From Lineus longissimus (taxonomy: Eukaryota; Nemertea; Pilidiophora; Heteronemertea; Lineidae): a stretch of 64,000 bases of DNA. Each line of letters starts with the position of its first letter. Position 1 is the first letter of the stretch. Of the stretch, positions 1-17,558 are shown one piece after another. The position numbers and the translations under genes were made by a program. The stretch spans positions 4,464,001-4,528,000 of the forward strand of contig NC_088320.1 in the NCBI RefSeq assembly GCF_910592395.1. The letters are read 5' to 3'. The notes beneath the pieces were generated by a model. The model was not told where the DNA came from, made no database searches, and saw only the letters and a list, made by a program, of their open reading frames with translations.

Positions 1-147
1 GCACTCATTCTTTAAGTGAATATGACATCAGGATTGCTGAGGTGTGATAAACTAAATATCTTATCCGTAACAACCAAGAATACAGAATAGTTATGCTCAT
101 TATTGGACCTGTGAACTTTTTGATGCAATTTGTCATTTTCCCTGCAG

Positions 148-3618
<3,471 letters not shown>

Positions 3619-5330
3619 GTTGAACTGAATGGATCAGAGAAGCAGCGTGATGATTAGCATGCCGGTACTCTGGTACAGGTCAGAGCTGGTAATAACTGCT
3701 TCTTTACATTTCCTGATTTACCAGTGGTACCTGCCTGGCAACGACATCTGTTTGCCTACTCGGCCCCTTCAAATGTAGATATATTGGCGACCAGGATATT
3801 TGCTTCTACTGATGATAGATCATGGGCATTGTTAGGGTGTATAAATAACCTGCCCCCCCCCCCCTTTTTGGTGGAACAATTCAATTTCCTAGCACAAGTC
3901 TTTTTGATTGAAATTGTTTTAGACCAGAAAAATGGAACTCGATGCTCTATGTTCTTGCTTGAATACTGCTATTTTCAGTTTTTATAAGGAAAGGATGTGT
4001 AATTTGCCTGCATTTAAACTGACTTTATTGATAAAGAAATGTTTTTTCTTTTCTCTTTTCATAAGGATACCGATGAATTAATACTATGCATTTGAATAGC
4101 TGGTGACTTTTCCCAGCCACTGCTGCCTTGTATTTTTGCTATAGAAAATATACATGTGTATTTTAATCTGCCAGTGTTATACCCTCAGTGAGTTTTTCAC
4201 TACTAAAGCTGTATTTCCATTGGGAGAATACTACCTGGTGCATTTGTTTGCACAACAAATCCTCCTTTTTTGGAGCTGATCTGGGGCCTGTTGTTCCCTT
4301 GGCATGAACAGTAACATTGGTGTTAGGTCCCAAAGCTACTATTGTGGGTGATATTTCCTGAAGGAGACAACAATCAGTTGGGCCAGCACTGGCTTTGTTT
4401 CTCATGCCGATTGAGCAACTGGGCCCTCGAGTATGAGATGGGTGACAAAATCACTGCCTTCGATTATTTTTCATGCATTTATGACATATTTCTTCGTAAC
4501 TCTAGAAATTCGCTGTATTTTTGCTTTCGAGTGGCTGAATGATTTAATTTTTATAGAATGTATTTATGTAGAAAAACGGATGTGTTTGATGTAAGGGAAG
4601 AGACAACATTAAAATCCTGGCATCTCTGGCATGCATATCCTGGCTTCGTGGTCCTTGGTGTTCATTTCAGGGAATTGCTGAATATAAAGTGGATGTGCTG
4701 AATAGTTCATTCATGTGTGCATCTGTATTCTTTGTATACCTTTTTTAGAACTGTAGAATATGCCGATAAAATATGTGTCTTATGTGGTGATATTATAGCA
4801 TTTTGGCTCCATATTTTTCCACGGTCTGTGGCCCAGAATGGCTGTTGTGAATCAGTAGAAAAGTATCAGTATTTAATTTTCGACCAAGAGTGTCCAATCA
4901 GTTTCTTCTGTACATTGTACTGAAACTCGGAGCAAAACCTTTTCGTAAACTAAGCATTTTTGATATGTTTTGAAACGTTTTTTAATGCGATTTTGCACGT
5001 AAATTAATAGAACTATTTTGATCTTCATGTATATATTTTTTGATCATGAACTGTGCTGATTTTGTCCTTAAAGTCAAAGAGAACACTTATTTCCAATTTC
5101 TCTTGATAGGGCGCTGTAGACTCAGCATTGACTCACACTACCTTGCAATTTCTCCATATTACACTTCCGACTTAGATTAAAACCAGTTGCATTTGTACCA
5201 TTTATATCTTTATATAACGTGTAACATAATTATTTGACTTATGATGAGGTTATGAATTTGAATATGATAACCTTAATTTTATACAATAAAAAAGTTATTT
5301 TAATAAAAATACATTTCTTTTAGTAAACTT
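3619..5330 (+). other. 3' UTR of the CDK4/6 gene
   Basis: No gene is recognisable here. The stretch is AT-rich and contains a 12-C run at 3853-3864. Two AATAAA hexamers (5285-5290 and 5302-5307) give a likely cleavage region near 5310-5330. A further plus-strand AATAAA lies at 5524-5529 inside an inverted repeat. The extent is inferred from these signals only. Confidence 0.55.
5285..5307 (+). terminator. Poly(A) signals of the CDK4/6 gene
   Basis: Two AATAAA hexamers 17 bases apart lie 1.67 kb after the stop codon, in AT-rich sequence. They are the first strong pair downstream and precede the convergent amphiphysin 3' end. Confidence 0.55.
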
Positions 5331-5517
5331 TTGTTCATTTGGATATATTGGTAGTGAGGACAACTAACTGAGGTGTGTGGTACCATCTTCATGTTACAGT
5401 GAAGGCAGCGAGATAATTGGCCCCAAGAAACAGTGTTTCTTTCCAGGAGGAAAGTTTCCAGGTTTCTTACAGAAACACCTACGCTAGCAGAAGACAGGTC
5501 ACAGCCTTGCTGCCGGC

Positions 5518-5627
5518 GATATGAATAAAGACTAGTAAATGCTTTTACTTCAATTTTGTACAGAAAGGCCTAGTGTAAATGTACGTGGAGTTATAGATAA
5601 AAGCATTTGCTAGTTTTTATTCATATC
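5518..5627. repeat. 30-bp inverted repeat between convergent gene ends
   Basis: Arms 5518-5547 and 5598-5627 are reverse complements with two mismatches, separated by 50 bases. The left arm contains AATAAA on the plus strand (5524-5529). The right arm contains AATAAA on the minus strand (5621-5616). It could be a small MITE or a structured bidirectional poly(A) region. Confidence 0.75.
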
Positions 5628-5743
5628 ACCCATTGTTGGCACCTGCCCAGTCTTGAATATTCAATTCTATAGTTATGACGTCAAGATGGAGGGTCATGAG
5701 ACAAACAACAGAACAAATTTTGCTATTGAGATACTGTTATAGC

Positions 5744-5749
5744 TTTATT
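5744..5749 (-). terminator. Poly(A) signal of the amphiphysin gene
   Basis: TTTATT on the plus strand is AATAAA on the minus strand, about 1.9 kb after the amphiphysin stop. It gives a 3' UTR of roughly 7675 down to 5720. The UTR contains a short ACATGT tandem repeat at about 6041-6064 and no other gene. Confidence 0.5.
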
Positions 5750-6040
5750 ATGACATGTACTTTAAAAAGTATATCACTATACATACCGTATTATCACAAG
5801 TTACACTAATTCATCGTAATGGCCATACATCGCCAAGCAAATGTTTTCAAAGGTGTAATTCCCATCTTCATGCACATAGTTGAATCTGCTGCTGGGAAGT
5901 CCTAACATCACTTCAATGAACACCTTTTGTTCTCCCCCTGGTGCACGGAGGCCTAATGCCCGTTTTTTGTTGTTGCCAAGTCGTGGAGAATTATCATACA
6001 TAAATGTAGGTTGCATTAGGTGTTGAGAAAAAGAAGATTT

Positions 6041-6064
6041 ACATGTACATGTACATGTACATGT
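6041..6064. repeat. (ACATGT)n simple repeat
   Basis: Four tandem copies of a self-complementary hexamer lie in the amphiphysin 3' UTR. ACATGT/GTACATGTAC words recur elsewhere in the window. Confidence 0.9.
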
Positions 6065-7675
6065 ACAAACGCTCATATTACTACAAAAGTATCTAAGAAA
6101 ATGGCAAAGCATTTTGGCGGCAACAGAGAATTTAGTTCCAATTCAACAAGAACCATAGAAAGCACATAATATTCTTAACCTGGTTAAACTGAATCAAAGT
6201 GTCATGTTCTAAGATCAGCAACAAATATACGGTACCTTTGCCATAAACATTTTCAGAAAAGAGACCCCTGGGTCAGATATTCAATTGATACATGGTAGTG
6301 GTGGTGATGGAAACTAATCAGACTTGGCTTGGCCTGAATGAAACAGACCAAAGGAGACTTTGCTACCTCAATATAACTGCATACCAAAGAGTCAAGGTTT
6401 ATTTACAGTCATGCCAAGTGAATGGAATTCAGACGTTGTCTCTTCAGTCCTACATGTAAAATGACACCAAACGTTTCAACTAAACTATGTCTTTGAAAAT
6501 ATACAGAAGCATGTGTTTCATGAAACTGGCACTACATATTTTGGCATACATTACATAATTGCATATCAGAATACTTATCCCTAACATATGACCTCTGTTA
6601 TCTGTGTTGCATTAGATCTTTCCCTGCCGCATGACTTCACGCAATAGCTCAAATGATATTTGGCATGGCATCGACAGGAAATGTCTACAACAGCACCTAG
6701 CACCTTTGTACAAATATATTAGTTATGACCATATATTTTATGGTAGAAATTCATTATATTCAAGATTATTTTGAATTTATCGAATTTGGTGTGAATTTTT
6801 CTCTTCATTTTACACACAAAACATTGCAAAAAAAACAAGATTATTTATATTAAATCATTGTGGTGAAGTTTCATTCTGTACAAAGAACACAAGACATTGA
6901 GGTATTTTTGTGGTACAATTATTGCCCCGCTACAATTATAGCCTTTACATGTACATGCATTACTACTAGTGTGTACTCCCAGCCGATTTCCCAACGATAC
7001 TGGAGTTATAAGTGTACCACTCTGCCCTACATGCCAAACCTGACAGATCATGAGATGACATCAATATTGTTGTCTGTTTTTTCTTATGAAAAGTATTTGA
7101 AGGTAGAATTTGATCCTGCAGGGTTCAAAATATTTTAGCACAAGGCATCCACAAGTCTGTGTCAGCCACCACTAAGTTCTATCAGCAGATGAAAATAACA
7201 GACAAATAATGTATACCCTCAGTATTCATTTGATGCAAATGACATAATATATTGTATAAAAAGAAAATCTTGCAGACAAAATCTATTTCTTCATAAAAAA
7301 CTAACCTACAGCATGCTCATGCGAATATAATAAAATTCTATAATATCATACATATAAGCTAATTCGTTTAAGTTCTATTTGAAATTACTAATGAATGTCC
7401 AAATTTGTATTCCTCTGCTAATATGAGATTACCATATCAAATGAAAATAAACAGAGCGAACCCCTTCTCAGGACTTCGGGGAATCTATCTTCACACATGT
7501 GGCCATGCAACACTTGGAACTGCCGGTGGTAGTAAGTGTCCACAGAGTGATGCATGAAATGTTCAAATTTCACAAATCTTCCTTCATTGGCTACTTTTCA
7601 TTTCAAGTTCTCTATGTACAATGAAATGTACAGTCTTTGAATATGATACATTCTTGAACGCCAACTTCAACTTCC

Positions 7676-10600
7676 TCAAAGTCTTTTAGTAAAATTCTGT
7701 GGGAATACACCTCGTTCATCAGGGTGGTCTTTCTTGTAACCAGATAACCAGCCGTCATCCTGGAAATGAAAGTCATAGAAACCTGAGCTTGAGATGTGAA
7801 TGACCACAGGATGGCAAGGAGGATATCACCCAATTTCAATAATACTTGCATAAGTACAGATTATAGAAGAATGTTTAATTAGCTACGGTACTTGTTCAGA
7901 AGCTAAGGATTCGCACTTCATTCTAATTAAACTAGTTCTAGTTCATAACCTGTTTAACTTATTCGAATCGTAGCATTTTCGCTTACAACAAGGTTTTATC
8001 TTTAACAAGTTTTAATCATCCGAGCATTTTCAAAATGGAAGTCCCACTGACCTGTTCTTCTGGATTTTCGAATGGCACAACATAGACAATATCACCCGGT
8101 TCTAAAGCCAGTTCATCTTCATCACCTGCTTCATAGCTATGGCTTACTATAACCTGTGGAAGAAAAGAGTGATGTACATTTTAAAATTGATGCAAAGTGT
8201 AGGACACAGAAATCGTTCATAGAGAAAATGCCCCAAGTTTGCAGAAATCCCCCCCTAAGAAATAAATAATTGTCAAAATCTACTGACATGGGAAAGCTCT
8301 CAATGGGCACTTTGTATTGTTTCATTATTTTCACCCTGTGATAGGTCATACAATTTCTCAAAATTGCATTGTTTCTAAGGGTTCAATAGATTTACCATGT
8401 ACTCCACACCATCGGGCAACTCTACTTCCTTATTTGAACCTGGCACTTGATACAAATCATCATCACGTTCATCATCCGTAGACCTCGCTGTATCGTATAC
8501 ACTGGATATACCATTGGCACCGTCGTCGTGGGTGTCGGCCGGCTTAGGGGCATCATCTGACACGTCAGATATTCTCTTGCTTTCATCTTGTTTTGTTGGC
8601 GTTTCGTTATCCTTGAAGTGAAAAACAGAAGTTACTTTTTTGAAAGGCTGTGGTAAAAACCTGCTGCAAAGTCAACATTTGATAAAACTTTTGAAGAAAA
8701 ATTTTGCCAGATATCATTATGAATGGTCTTAGCTGCCCAAAGAGTCCCAGGGATATATGTAGAAAGTTTTAGTTTTCATAAAATTGGATGAAATTTGAAG
8801 TGTCTTCCATGTCAGTACCAGAGTTAGATTTCCTTAATTATTAAGAAAAGAAATCTCTGAAAACCTACTTTTCTGACCTCCACAGGTTCATATCTAGATT
8901 CTTCTGTCAGAGTGTCCCGACCTTTGTCATTAGTAACCGTCGTCACAATTTTATCTGAATGGTCTTTTTCGCTTGACGTATCTGCAAAAATACGTCGAAA
9001 GTAGAACGATAAGCTAATTAGCTAGTTGTCGATAGCTTTTCTTCCTCAATATGCATGATCTTCTATGGGAAAAGAGAGTAATATTTGCCATGAAATTCAA
9101 TTATCCACTGCTACCAGTTGAATCACAGCATGGCTTTTTCTTCGTCTGCTTCTACCTTCAGAATATTTGAGATAAATGATAGACAGTCCATCCGTTTTTG
9201 GTAACAACGTTGGCTGTCCTAGAGAGACCTGAATAACTCATGCTTCAGTATTTGGGTTTTGATACTGAAAGTGAAAGCATGAACCATTCCCAAATTACAA
9301 AGCAATATAATACAAGCAGGTCAGTTGAATGAACTATTCAAGCACTGTTAAAAGCTTAATAAATGACTAAATTTTGATATTTTGGGGGGAACACATAAAG
9401 CTTTGCAACAATACTGAAATCAAATAATATATATGCAGGAGATTCTCTCATCTCCTGTGGACAATCCTCTGAGGCTACCAGCAGGGCCCAAAAACATACA
9501 GTTCTATAGGTTATTGAGGGACAAACCCAAGAAAGTGAAAGTGCAAGTCTATGATACCAGGTGTGCATCTTGCTGGTGATTGAGGGACCATTTCAAAACA
9601 GTGATACCAAAACATCATGAACCCACTAGGTGCAAGACTTAAAGCAGGGCAAATGAACAATTTTGGTTCCTACAATGACCACCACAAACAAAGAATTATC
9701 ATTGGTACATCTGGCAGTGAATTATAATCACTTGCTTGTGGAGCACTGCAAGTTCTGCAGGTATCAATCAACAAGTCCACTCGTCTCTTGATGGGTTCAG
9801 GGAAAACTGAACTGCTGTAATTTGCCATCTGTACATTTTGAAATGGTCCCTTATTCTCCAAAGATCTATAGCGCTAAAGGTGAAGCATGCAAATTGACAA
9901 CATATAATGATACAACATCAGTGGGACATCTGGGAGAAGAATTAACGACTTACGCTCGGAGTCTGAATCGTCAAGCTGCTCATCATCATCTGCAAGCACA
10001 TGCAAGGGCCGGCAATTGTGTTAAAAGACAAGAAGCACTAGTGTTTACTTACAGATCACTAGTGTTAGTGTTAAGATCCAAGGTCATGGGGTAAAAATGT
10101 CAGTGTTTATGTAATTGGTGTTAAAAGAATAGGAAGACTAGGTGCTACAGACCCAAGGTACACTGTAATGTCAGTTTTATGGGAACACTTGTGTTAAGAC
10201 CCAAGGTAACGCAATGAGGGAAAAACGTAATGGGCATCAAGAGGGAACTTTGATAGCTTAAGAGGCAGAGAATTAGATTGACATACTCAAGATATGTGGT
10301 TCGCATCCCAGTCAATGCAACTTATTATTTTTGGTTTCCAGGTCTAGGTATAGGTACAGCACATGTTAAAAGTTTAACCCTGGTGTTACAGTTCTATCAA
10401 TCTATGCAAGGTAAGACAATTACCAGTTATATAAGAAGATCATATCCACGTTGATATTGTTACACTTTTTGTTATGTTCTGAGTGGTGTCAAATGATTAG
10501 GAACACTTCTAGTGTTAAAGATTACAAGTTAATACCACATACAAGTATGTCAGTGTTATGCACGCAAAGAAACACTCATCACTTAAGCAAGTTGCTGAGC

Positions 10601-13600
10601 AGGACACTATTTTTGGACTTGGTCAAATGAGGGTGATGCGAGAAAAGTGATGTTCAATATTTACTCACTTGACGCAGCAATGCTGTCGGAATCGCACTCT
10701 TTATCACTGTCAGGAATGTTCACATTATAAAACTTGCTCAAATTTGGACTGTTTTCGTTCGACTTGGACGATCTATTGCTCATCGAGGACACATGACTCG
10801 GTGACCGTTTCACTCCGTAGGAACCCTTGTCAAATTCTCTATTAAGTTTTTCCATTGCTTCTTGTAATTGAGCTTTTAACTGGAAAGGAATTAGCATGAA
10901 TCGACTTTGGTTCTACTACAGGTCCCGTGGAGGAAGTGGAATTGGCTTGGCCACACTCTGAGAAAGCCTAGGATTAACATCACTCAGGTGGCATCCCACC
11001 ACGCCGTCTTAACAGAACACACTTAGACAGAATGTGAGGTGCAGCCAGGGGCAGATTGATGATTCAGAGATGAGAGGGCATCAAAGTCACAGTGGTTCAT
11101 ACTAAAAATCACAGTCAAATTCAAAGATTGAAAAAGTTGTGATTTTCAAATATTTCTCTGAATAGAAGAGGGTAGAATTCATCATCGAAATCAGTCACCG
11201 AGATGAAACAGAGGATTTGACCTTACGATTATACTATCATACTCACCTTTCCTGCTTCCACATGAAACGTTGTCTCACTGTCGTAGAGATTAGTAAAATT
11301 CTCCGAATAAACTTGGATTCTTTTGTCGTATAAATTCGGTAATTCGTTGTGCAAGTCATCATTTAATTCGTCAAATATCCGTTTGGCTGATTCTAGATCC
11401 TCATGTGACTAAAAAAAAAACATATCGGCAAACTTTCATTGAAATACAAACAGTGAGGCTAAAGTAAAACAAACAAATTTTTTCAAATTGTTTACACAAT
11501 TAAAACACAGTTCAAGTTTCCATCTGCTGATTTTCGTTCTAACAGTACAATGGGCAAGTGAGCTTTTTCCCAGGGGGGTCAAAATATACAGGAGTCGATA
11601 CCCGCACACAAGTACTGGGCCATACTCTCACCTTGGCCAGCTTTGATTCATCCTTCTTCTTCTGGTTCAGCAGTTCGTCAACGTTATGCCGCGAGTTGTC
11701 ATAGTCGACCAGTTTGCGTCCGCGTTTTGAGATTTTAGTCTTGGTTTCTTGAAATGTGGCAATATATTTATTGAGAGGGGCCATGACTTGCTCTGTTAGC
11801 TTTTGAATGTAGTCCATCCAGAGTAGTTCCAATGACTGGAAAATCAAATTTATTTATTTAAATAAATGATATTACCCATTTAGCTTTCATAATGTTGACG
11901 CCAATCCTCACAAATAGAAACTTGTCAGAAGTCGAACTTTCTTATCGACCAACCACCTGCTGGAAGTCGGCCACACCAAAAATTGAAGTGATATGTACAA
12001 CGGGAATGCAGAACTCATGCTTACCTGGCCACATTCTTGCACCACAGACTTGTCGACCCATTCAGATTCATAAACTTCAGTCAGTACTTCGTAGAATGCC
12101 TTGTTGGCATGAGACATTTCTGAAAGGTACAAATATGACAATGATACAGAGTTTGAGCTAAAGTGAGGCACAGTTACTTGATACCACAGCTAGGAGAATA
12201 CCACTGAGAAGACCCAGTGAGAAGAATGTTTGCCCCAGTCGGCCCCCCCCCCCCCGCGGATTCATACAGAGGGTTTGTATTCCCTCCAAGGACCAAACAT
12301 GTATATTCATTTTTTTGAAACAAGAATCAACCTTAAAGTAAATTTATAGATTTCTTATGTTAATATTACTCATTTATTTCTCATGGGAACACTGCCCTAC
12401 CCCCCCCCCCCCTCCCCTCCACTAACTATACCAACCTTTCGCACAGTCAATGTATTTCTTGAGTTCTTTCTGTAGCCGAGTGGCATCATGCTATAACAGG
12501 AAAAAAAGTGACATTTAGTGTGATAAATTGGAGTAGGTGGCTAGAAAGCTGAAGTGTGACGTAAACAACATGTTTCTCGAGCAATCCTCATCCAACAAAT
12601 ATTTCCACAAATCTTGTATTGTGGAACGAAGAACTATTACTAGTATTAGGACTACAGAACCTCTCTACTAAGAACCCCCCTGGGACTGACAAATGCTGTT
12701 GTTAAGAGAGGTGTCCAGATTACAGAGGTCAAATTCAATGTCGATGATTACTTGCGACCAAATTTCATATCAGGAAAACCAACCTGTTGTTTGTGGAAGT
12801 TGTTCACGTGTACATCGAACTCTTCATCCCGGGTTTTCTCTGCCTTGCCTAGGTTCTGCAACACCTGCAGATATATATAAATATGACACAAGATTAAGAA
12901 AAAATAATACTGGGCTTCAGGAGGCATTCTGAACCATCAGGTAACCCGTTCGTGGATGACGTGCCGGCCTCATGTCACAATGTTTAGTTTGCATGTGACC
13001 ATACTTTGAACAAGTCACTTTCTACACACTGCATGCATGTGACCATACCTTAGCCAAGCCACTTTATAAGTCGATATTTAACCCTCTGGCCAGATTCTGT
13101 ACACCCTTATAAAAACGTTGTTCATGCCGTGCATATATGGAACGAATGATATTCAACCTGACGATAGACTGTACCAACATCATAAGTCAAAACATTTATG
13201 TCATATCAGGTAGTCAGAGCACAACATTAATCATACAAATTACAGATATTTTCCTAATTAACCCCGAGCTATTGTTCAACCCATTTTTTCAGGATGGATG
13301 ATAAGTGCGCAATTAGAGGGCATAATTGGTGGTGTGAATCGACAGATAAAGAACCATTAGAAGGAGAGAGCACACTATTTAGATGTACTCGCACTTGCGG
13401 GAATCTTGATAGGTGCATGACTAACAGTCAACATTTGAGTAGACGAAAGAACTACTCCAATGGCCTAATGATTATTGCGTCTATCTGCATAACAAGCTGC
13501 AGGTCCAATGTTCGAGACCTGGGCAATATTCCTTGGTTCTTTACGCCAAATGGGACGGTAACTGTGGTTCGTTTTGTGTGTCTTAATAGCCCCCCCCCCC

Positions 13601-16600
13601 CCCTTGAAAAGTTATTATCATAAGTCCGTATCGAAGTACATGTAGTTAGATCATGCCAGCTTGAGTATTTCATGCAATGTGTAATTGATGGAATTAGCGC
13701 CTAACAAGGTAATCCACTTAGCGAAGATAATGAGTTTAAATGGTAATTGTTCATAATTGAACGATTTTATTTGCTACAGACAATACCCGGCTGATAGATT
13801 GGAAACTGGGAAAGTATATTTATCTGTCTCGTGATATCGAGCTGAAATGTAACAACAAGGACTGTAGTAAGCACACTTAACATTACGTAGAGAATATTAT
13901 ATTTTTGTGAGGCATCTCGCAATGCATTATTCGAACTAGTTTTACCTGTATGTAAATCAACAAGGTTGTGATCATTTCATATTCAAGCAACACTTGTGCA
14001 GCCTACAGAACAACAATTCAGAAAAACATATTGAATGTTATCAAGTATTCATAAAGACCATGAATACTTGATATTATATGAAAAACCAGGAGCATAGCAC
14101 AGGAGAATGTGCAAATATTGTCTTGGTAATTGCTGGTTTTGTGCCTCAACCAAAATTGACAGCATTATACTGCCACACAAGAGCTGGATGACCAAAGTAC
14201 CATTGCAGCATCGCCAATGTTTGTTCATGTCCTGGGTATACTTATTCAAAAGTTAATTCCACTGGCAGTTAATTGCCAACTTACTGGTCAGGGGAGTTCA
14301 AGGGGTTATTTGGCCTACATACTCGGCAGTCCAATTGGGATTCAACCAACACACTGCTGAGCTTTTTTGAGGCCACCCACAAGCTAGCTGACAGCTGAAA
14401 AAGTTGAAATCTGAAGTCCTATCCTACCATATGACACCAGCATACATTTGCAGGTAGAATTGTTTGAAGAAAACCAATACCAACCACTTGAAGTTACAAT
14501 CTATTAAAGTTCAAACATTTTGAGAGGCAATCAACATAGTTTTGGAACCCAACTTTACCAATTCTAATGCAAACATCAATACTCTATGGTGCAGTCCCAC
14601 ACACCTTCAATTTTGAGGGGCTGAATTTTCTGGCCTTGGTCATGTTGGTGCTCAAAGTGAGCACTAGATTTTCAAGGCATGCTTTTAGCGCTTGCATCCG
14701 ACTATGTTTGTGGTCTACTGCATCTGCACGCACAGAACAATCACAATTTCATACCCACATCTGGTCCGACGTCACTTTTTTATTGTCATGTAAAACTGCC
14801 CTGTTGATAGACCTACACAATGCCTAGGCAGCTCAGCTTTGCATGCCTGAATTTATTTACCAAGTTTGTTTGATGAGATGATTAGATCTGCATACCAATG
14901 TCAGTATATAAGCTTCTGGCCCAGAAAAGATAATTCAACTTATTTCCCAAGTAAACGAAGGGTAGAGGTTTGTTGAATGATTCTGGACTATGTTTTAGAC
15001 CACACTGGAGATATGCTTTTTGGACATCTTCATGCATGGCATCTCTGTCCCAATTAGATAGTTAACTACACTGAGTAAAGAATGTCTTCCTCGACCTTGT
15101 GGAAGTCCTTTAATCAAATAACCTGACCCATATAGTAGGCCTTTTATCTAATGTATGCCATTCGACCTGATGCCTTGAGGACAGAGAATAAATGCTGTGA
15201 TAATATTTATACCATGTGTTGTGTGCAATGCATGGCAGAACATCTCTATAAAGAGAATTTCGTTAAAACTAATAGTAATACAAACCTTACCACATACAGG
15301 AACTGATTAAGATGGCTATATTTTTTTACTATAAATCATGCATCTGCTATAGCAAGAAACAGGCATCATGACTGGCTACAGGAGGCATTTGTTTCTGTAT
15401 GTGTCACCAGAGGCAGAGAGCTACATTCTCAGCTAGCCAATTGGCATCTTTTAGCGCTGGGACAATCCAGTTTATGGGGTACATCATTCATATAGGATAT
15501 AAAAGCAGAGGCAAGTTGTAGAACTGAGCTCAGAATTCCGTCAACTGACCGGACCCCATGGCTAAGAATGTTGCACATCTCTTCCGAAGCATTTATTGAT
15601 TCAAATTTGTAAAAACTAGACAAAGAAATCCAAATCAAGGATAAGTAGTTACTAAGTTAGCACAATCGAAACATTTTACAGAATTAATTTAAAGATCTTC
15701 ATGTAGGAGCACGCTCTCGCTTGATACCAAAGAAAAAAGAAAATCTCTACTGGTAATTGCCTTGAACATGAGCCACCTGGAGGCCATCAACCACTGAAGG
15801 TGCATTCCTAATCTACGAGTAGAAAGTGAGGAGCAACCGAGCAGAAATCAAATGAGATTTAAATCGATGAAAAGCACTCATGAAAGCCTACTAGGTTTCA
15901 AACATGTACACAGTGGCTTTACTTTTCCAACAAGGGAAGTTCATATAGCACGAGCAGGCCTTTCATTTTCATGGTTTTCACACTATTTTTTTTTTAAATG
16001 GTCACTTTTAGTAAAAGATCAGGGGTTGCCTCGCGTCCAAAAAAATAAGCACTTTTGATCTTCTCCCATGTTAAATACCAACTTGCAGTGTGCCAACTTC
16101 CTGGACCTACCTGTACAAGTACTACTAGTAGTATGCTAGTTCCCAAATATTTTTTTTTTTATATTTCAAAAGATACATGTAACAAACCCTATTTATACCC
16201 AATGGCAATAATGGGGTAACTGTTTGGCTACATACATACAATCTACACACGTATCATGAGAAATTTCCCACAAGATTAGACTGATCTATCACTATCAGAT
16301 GAGATGCATTTTGATGATCAAGAGTACATGTATCATCATATCACCCTCAGCTAACCCATGGAAGACAAAAAATAACATGTACAATGTCATACTCTAGGCT
16401 TACATGAAAGACAACATGTACATCTATATATGTGTCACAGACCTTTGTAAGTTAAAAATCATTACTTCAATTCCCAACTATGATTGATCCGCTTGTCAAA
16501 TTTTTTAATTTACAAAACTAGAACTAGGCCGCCAATATTCATAAAAGTGACTCAGGCAAAGTTTAATAACCATGTCATTGTCGACTTTCTTTATGTCTAG

Positions 16601-17558
16601 ACTCAAAATCAAGTGCACCGGTATATCATATGAAAATATGACCTGGGTACTTGTCATGGGCGTACAAGTACTTGTCTATCTATGGCTATGACACAAACTG
16701 GCTGCAGCAGGAGTTAAATACTGGCAGACGAAGGTCCTTGCAAGAAGGACAATTTTCCACACATGTTTATAATGTGTCACCTGCCACCACAAAACAGACT
16801 GACCCCTAGAATGTATATTCTGTAGATGCGCAGTGGTGTGGCAAGCATCTAGAGAGAGAAGAATGTCCTCAGTCATACCTATTCAATTCAAACTCAAAGA
16901 ACCTGGCTAGTAGCCAAAAGTTTTGTCACCTTAAAAACTTTAATGTATATGGGTCACTTTAATGTAATAAGTAAGTGTAAGTTCGCATATGTATTGTTTG
17001 GGCATTTGTTCGTCTTTGTCGAAAAGGTCCATCATATGATGATTTAAATTTTAATGAATGAAAAACTAGTTTGAGAAAGACTATCGGTATTGGCGGAAAC
17101 ATGTATTGTATTTGTAAGTAACAAATGAGCACAAAAGACAAAATGTCATTGATTGTCTCAAACAAGAAATATAACCAACCAAATGACTCAGATAAACAGT
17201 ATGTGTAAAAAACCTTTCTGGTGTCACTGACTGTGAAAAGTGATATGTTCTAAGCTTCCACAATTCTCTGTGCATCATGTATTCAAACCTGTACAAAATG
17301 TACAGTAACAGTACATTTTGTACAGCAAGGAAGTGTACATTCGGCGGGAGAGTTGCGGAAGAGGGGTGTGTACCTCGCACTTTCGACCCTGCTGATGAGA
17401 ATACAACGAGTTAATCGGGAAATTCGAAATAGTAAATATGTAGGGACATATCGGAAGTATGTTTCAAGATAGTTTAATGCGATTTTTACCTTTGCTTTGG
17501 CCCTCACAATCTGTTTTTGGAGACGTTTCGCAAATAATCCTCCTTTCCCCTCCGCCAT
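7676..17558 (-). CDS. AMPH: Amphiphysin/BIN1-like N-BAR and SH3 protein
   Basis: Membrane-curvature protein of the amphiphysin/BIN family, acting in endocytosis or membrane tubulation. Minus-strand exons, all in phase: 17558-17490, 12864-12784, 12490-12436, 12119-12025, 11835-11632, 11408-11247, 10879-10669, 9989-9954, 8981-8869, 8611-8396, 8153-8052, 7759-7676; 475 residues. The start MAEGKGGLFAKRLQKQ matches the amphipathic H0 helix. The BAR core (residues about 24-240) includes LGKAEKTRDEEF, RGRKLVDYDNSRHN, KKKDESKLAK and DDLHNELPNLYDKR. A low-complexity acidic linker follows. The C-terminal SH3 has EDELALEPGD, DDGWLSGY and the family-typical ending RGVFPQNFTKRL. The linker has no obvious clathrin (LLDLD) or AP2 (DPF) motif, as in fly Amphiphysin. 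Intron 1 is 4.6 kb. The start is only 362 bp from the PSMD3 start on the other strand. Identity is firm; AMPH versus BIN1 is not resolvable because the gene probably predates their split. Confidence 0.94.
10046..10230. repeat. Degenerate tandem repeat in an amphiphysin intron
   Basis: About three diverged copies of a unit of about 80 bp share the words AGTGTTAAG, GACCCAAGGT and TGTCAGT. Boundaries are approximate. Confidence 0.4.
12865..17489 (-). other. Large first intron of amphiphysin
   Basis: A 4.6-kb non-coding stretch. It holds a 14-C run (13590-13603), a weak tRNA-like A/B-box pair near 13455-13530, and a 15-bp perfect inverted repeat at 17289-17325. I see no additional exon with family similarity. 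Confidence 0.7.
17289..17325. repeat. 15-bp perfect inverted repeat with 7-bp loop
   Basis: CTGTACAAAATGTAC is followed by 7 bases and its exact reverse complement. It lies in amphiphysin intron 1, about 165 bp downstream of its first donor. Confidence 0.85.
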
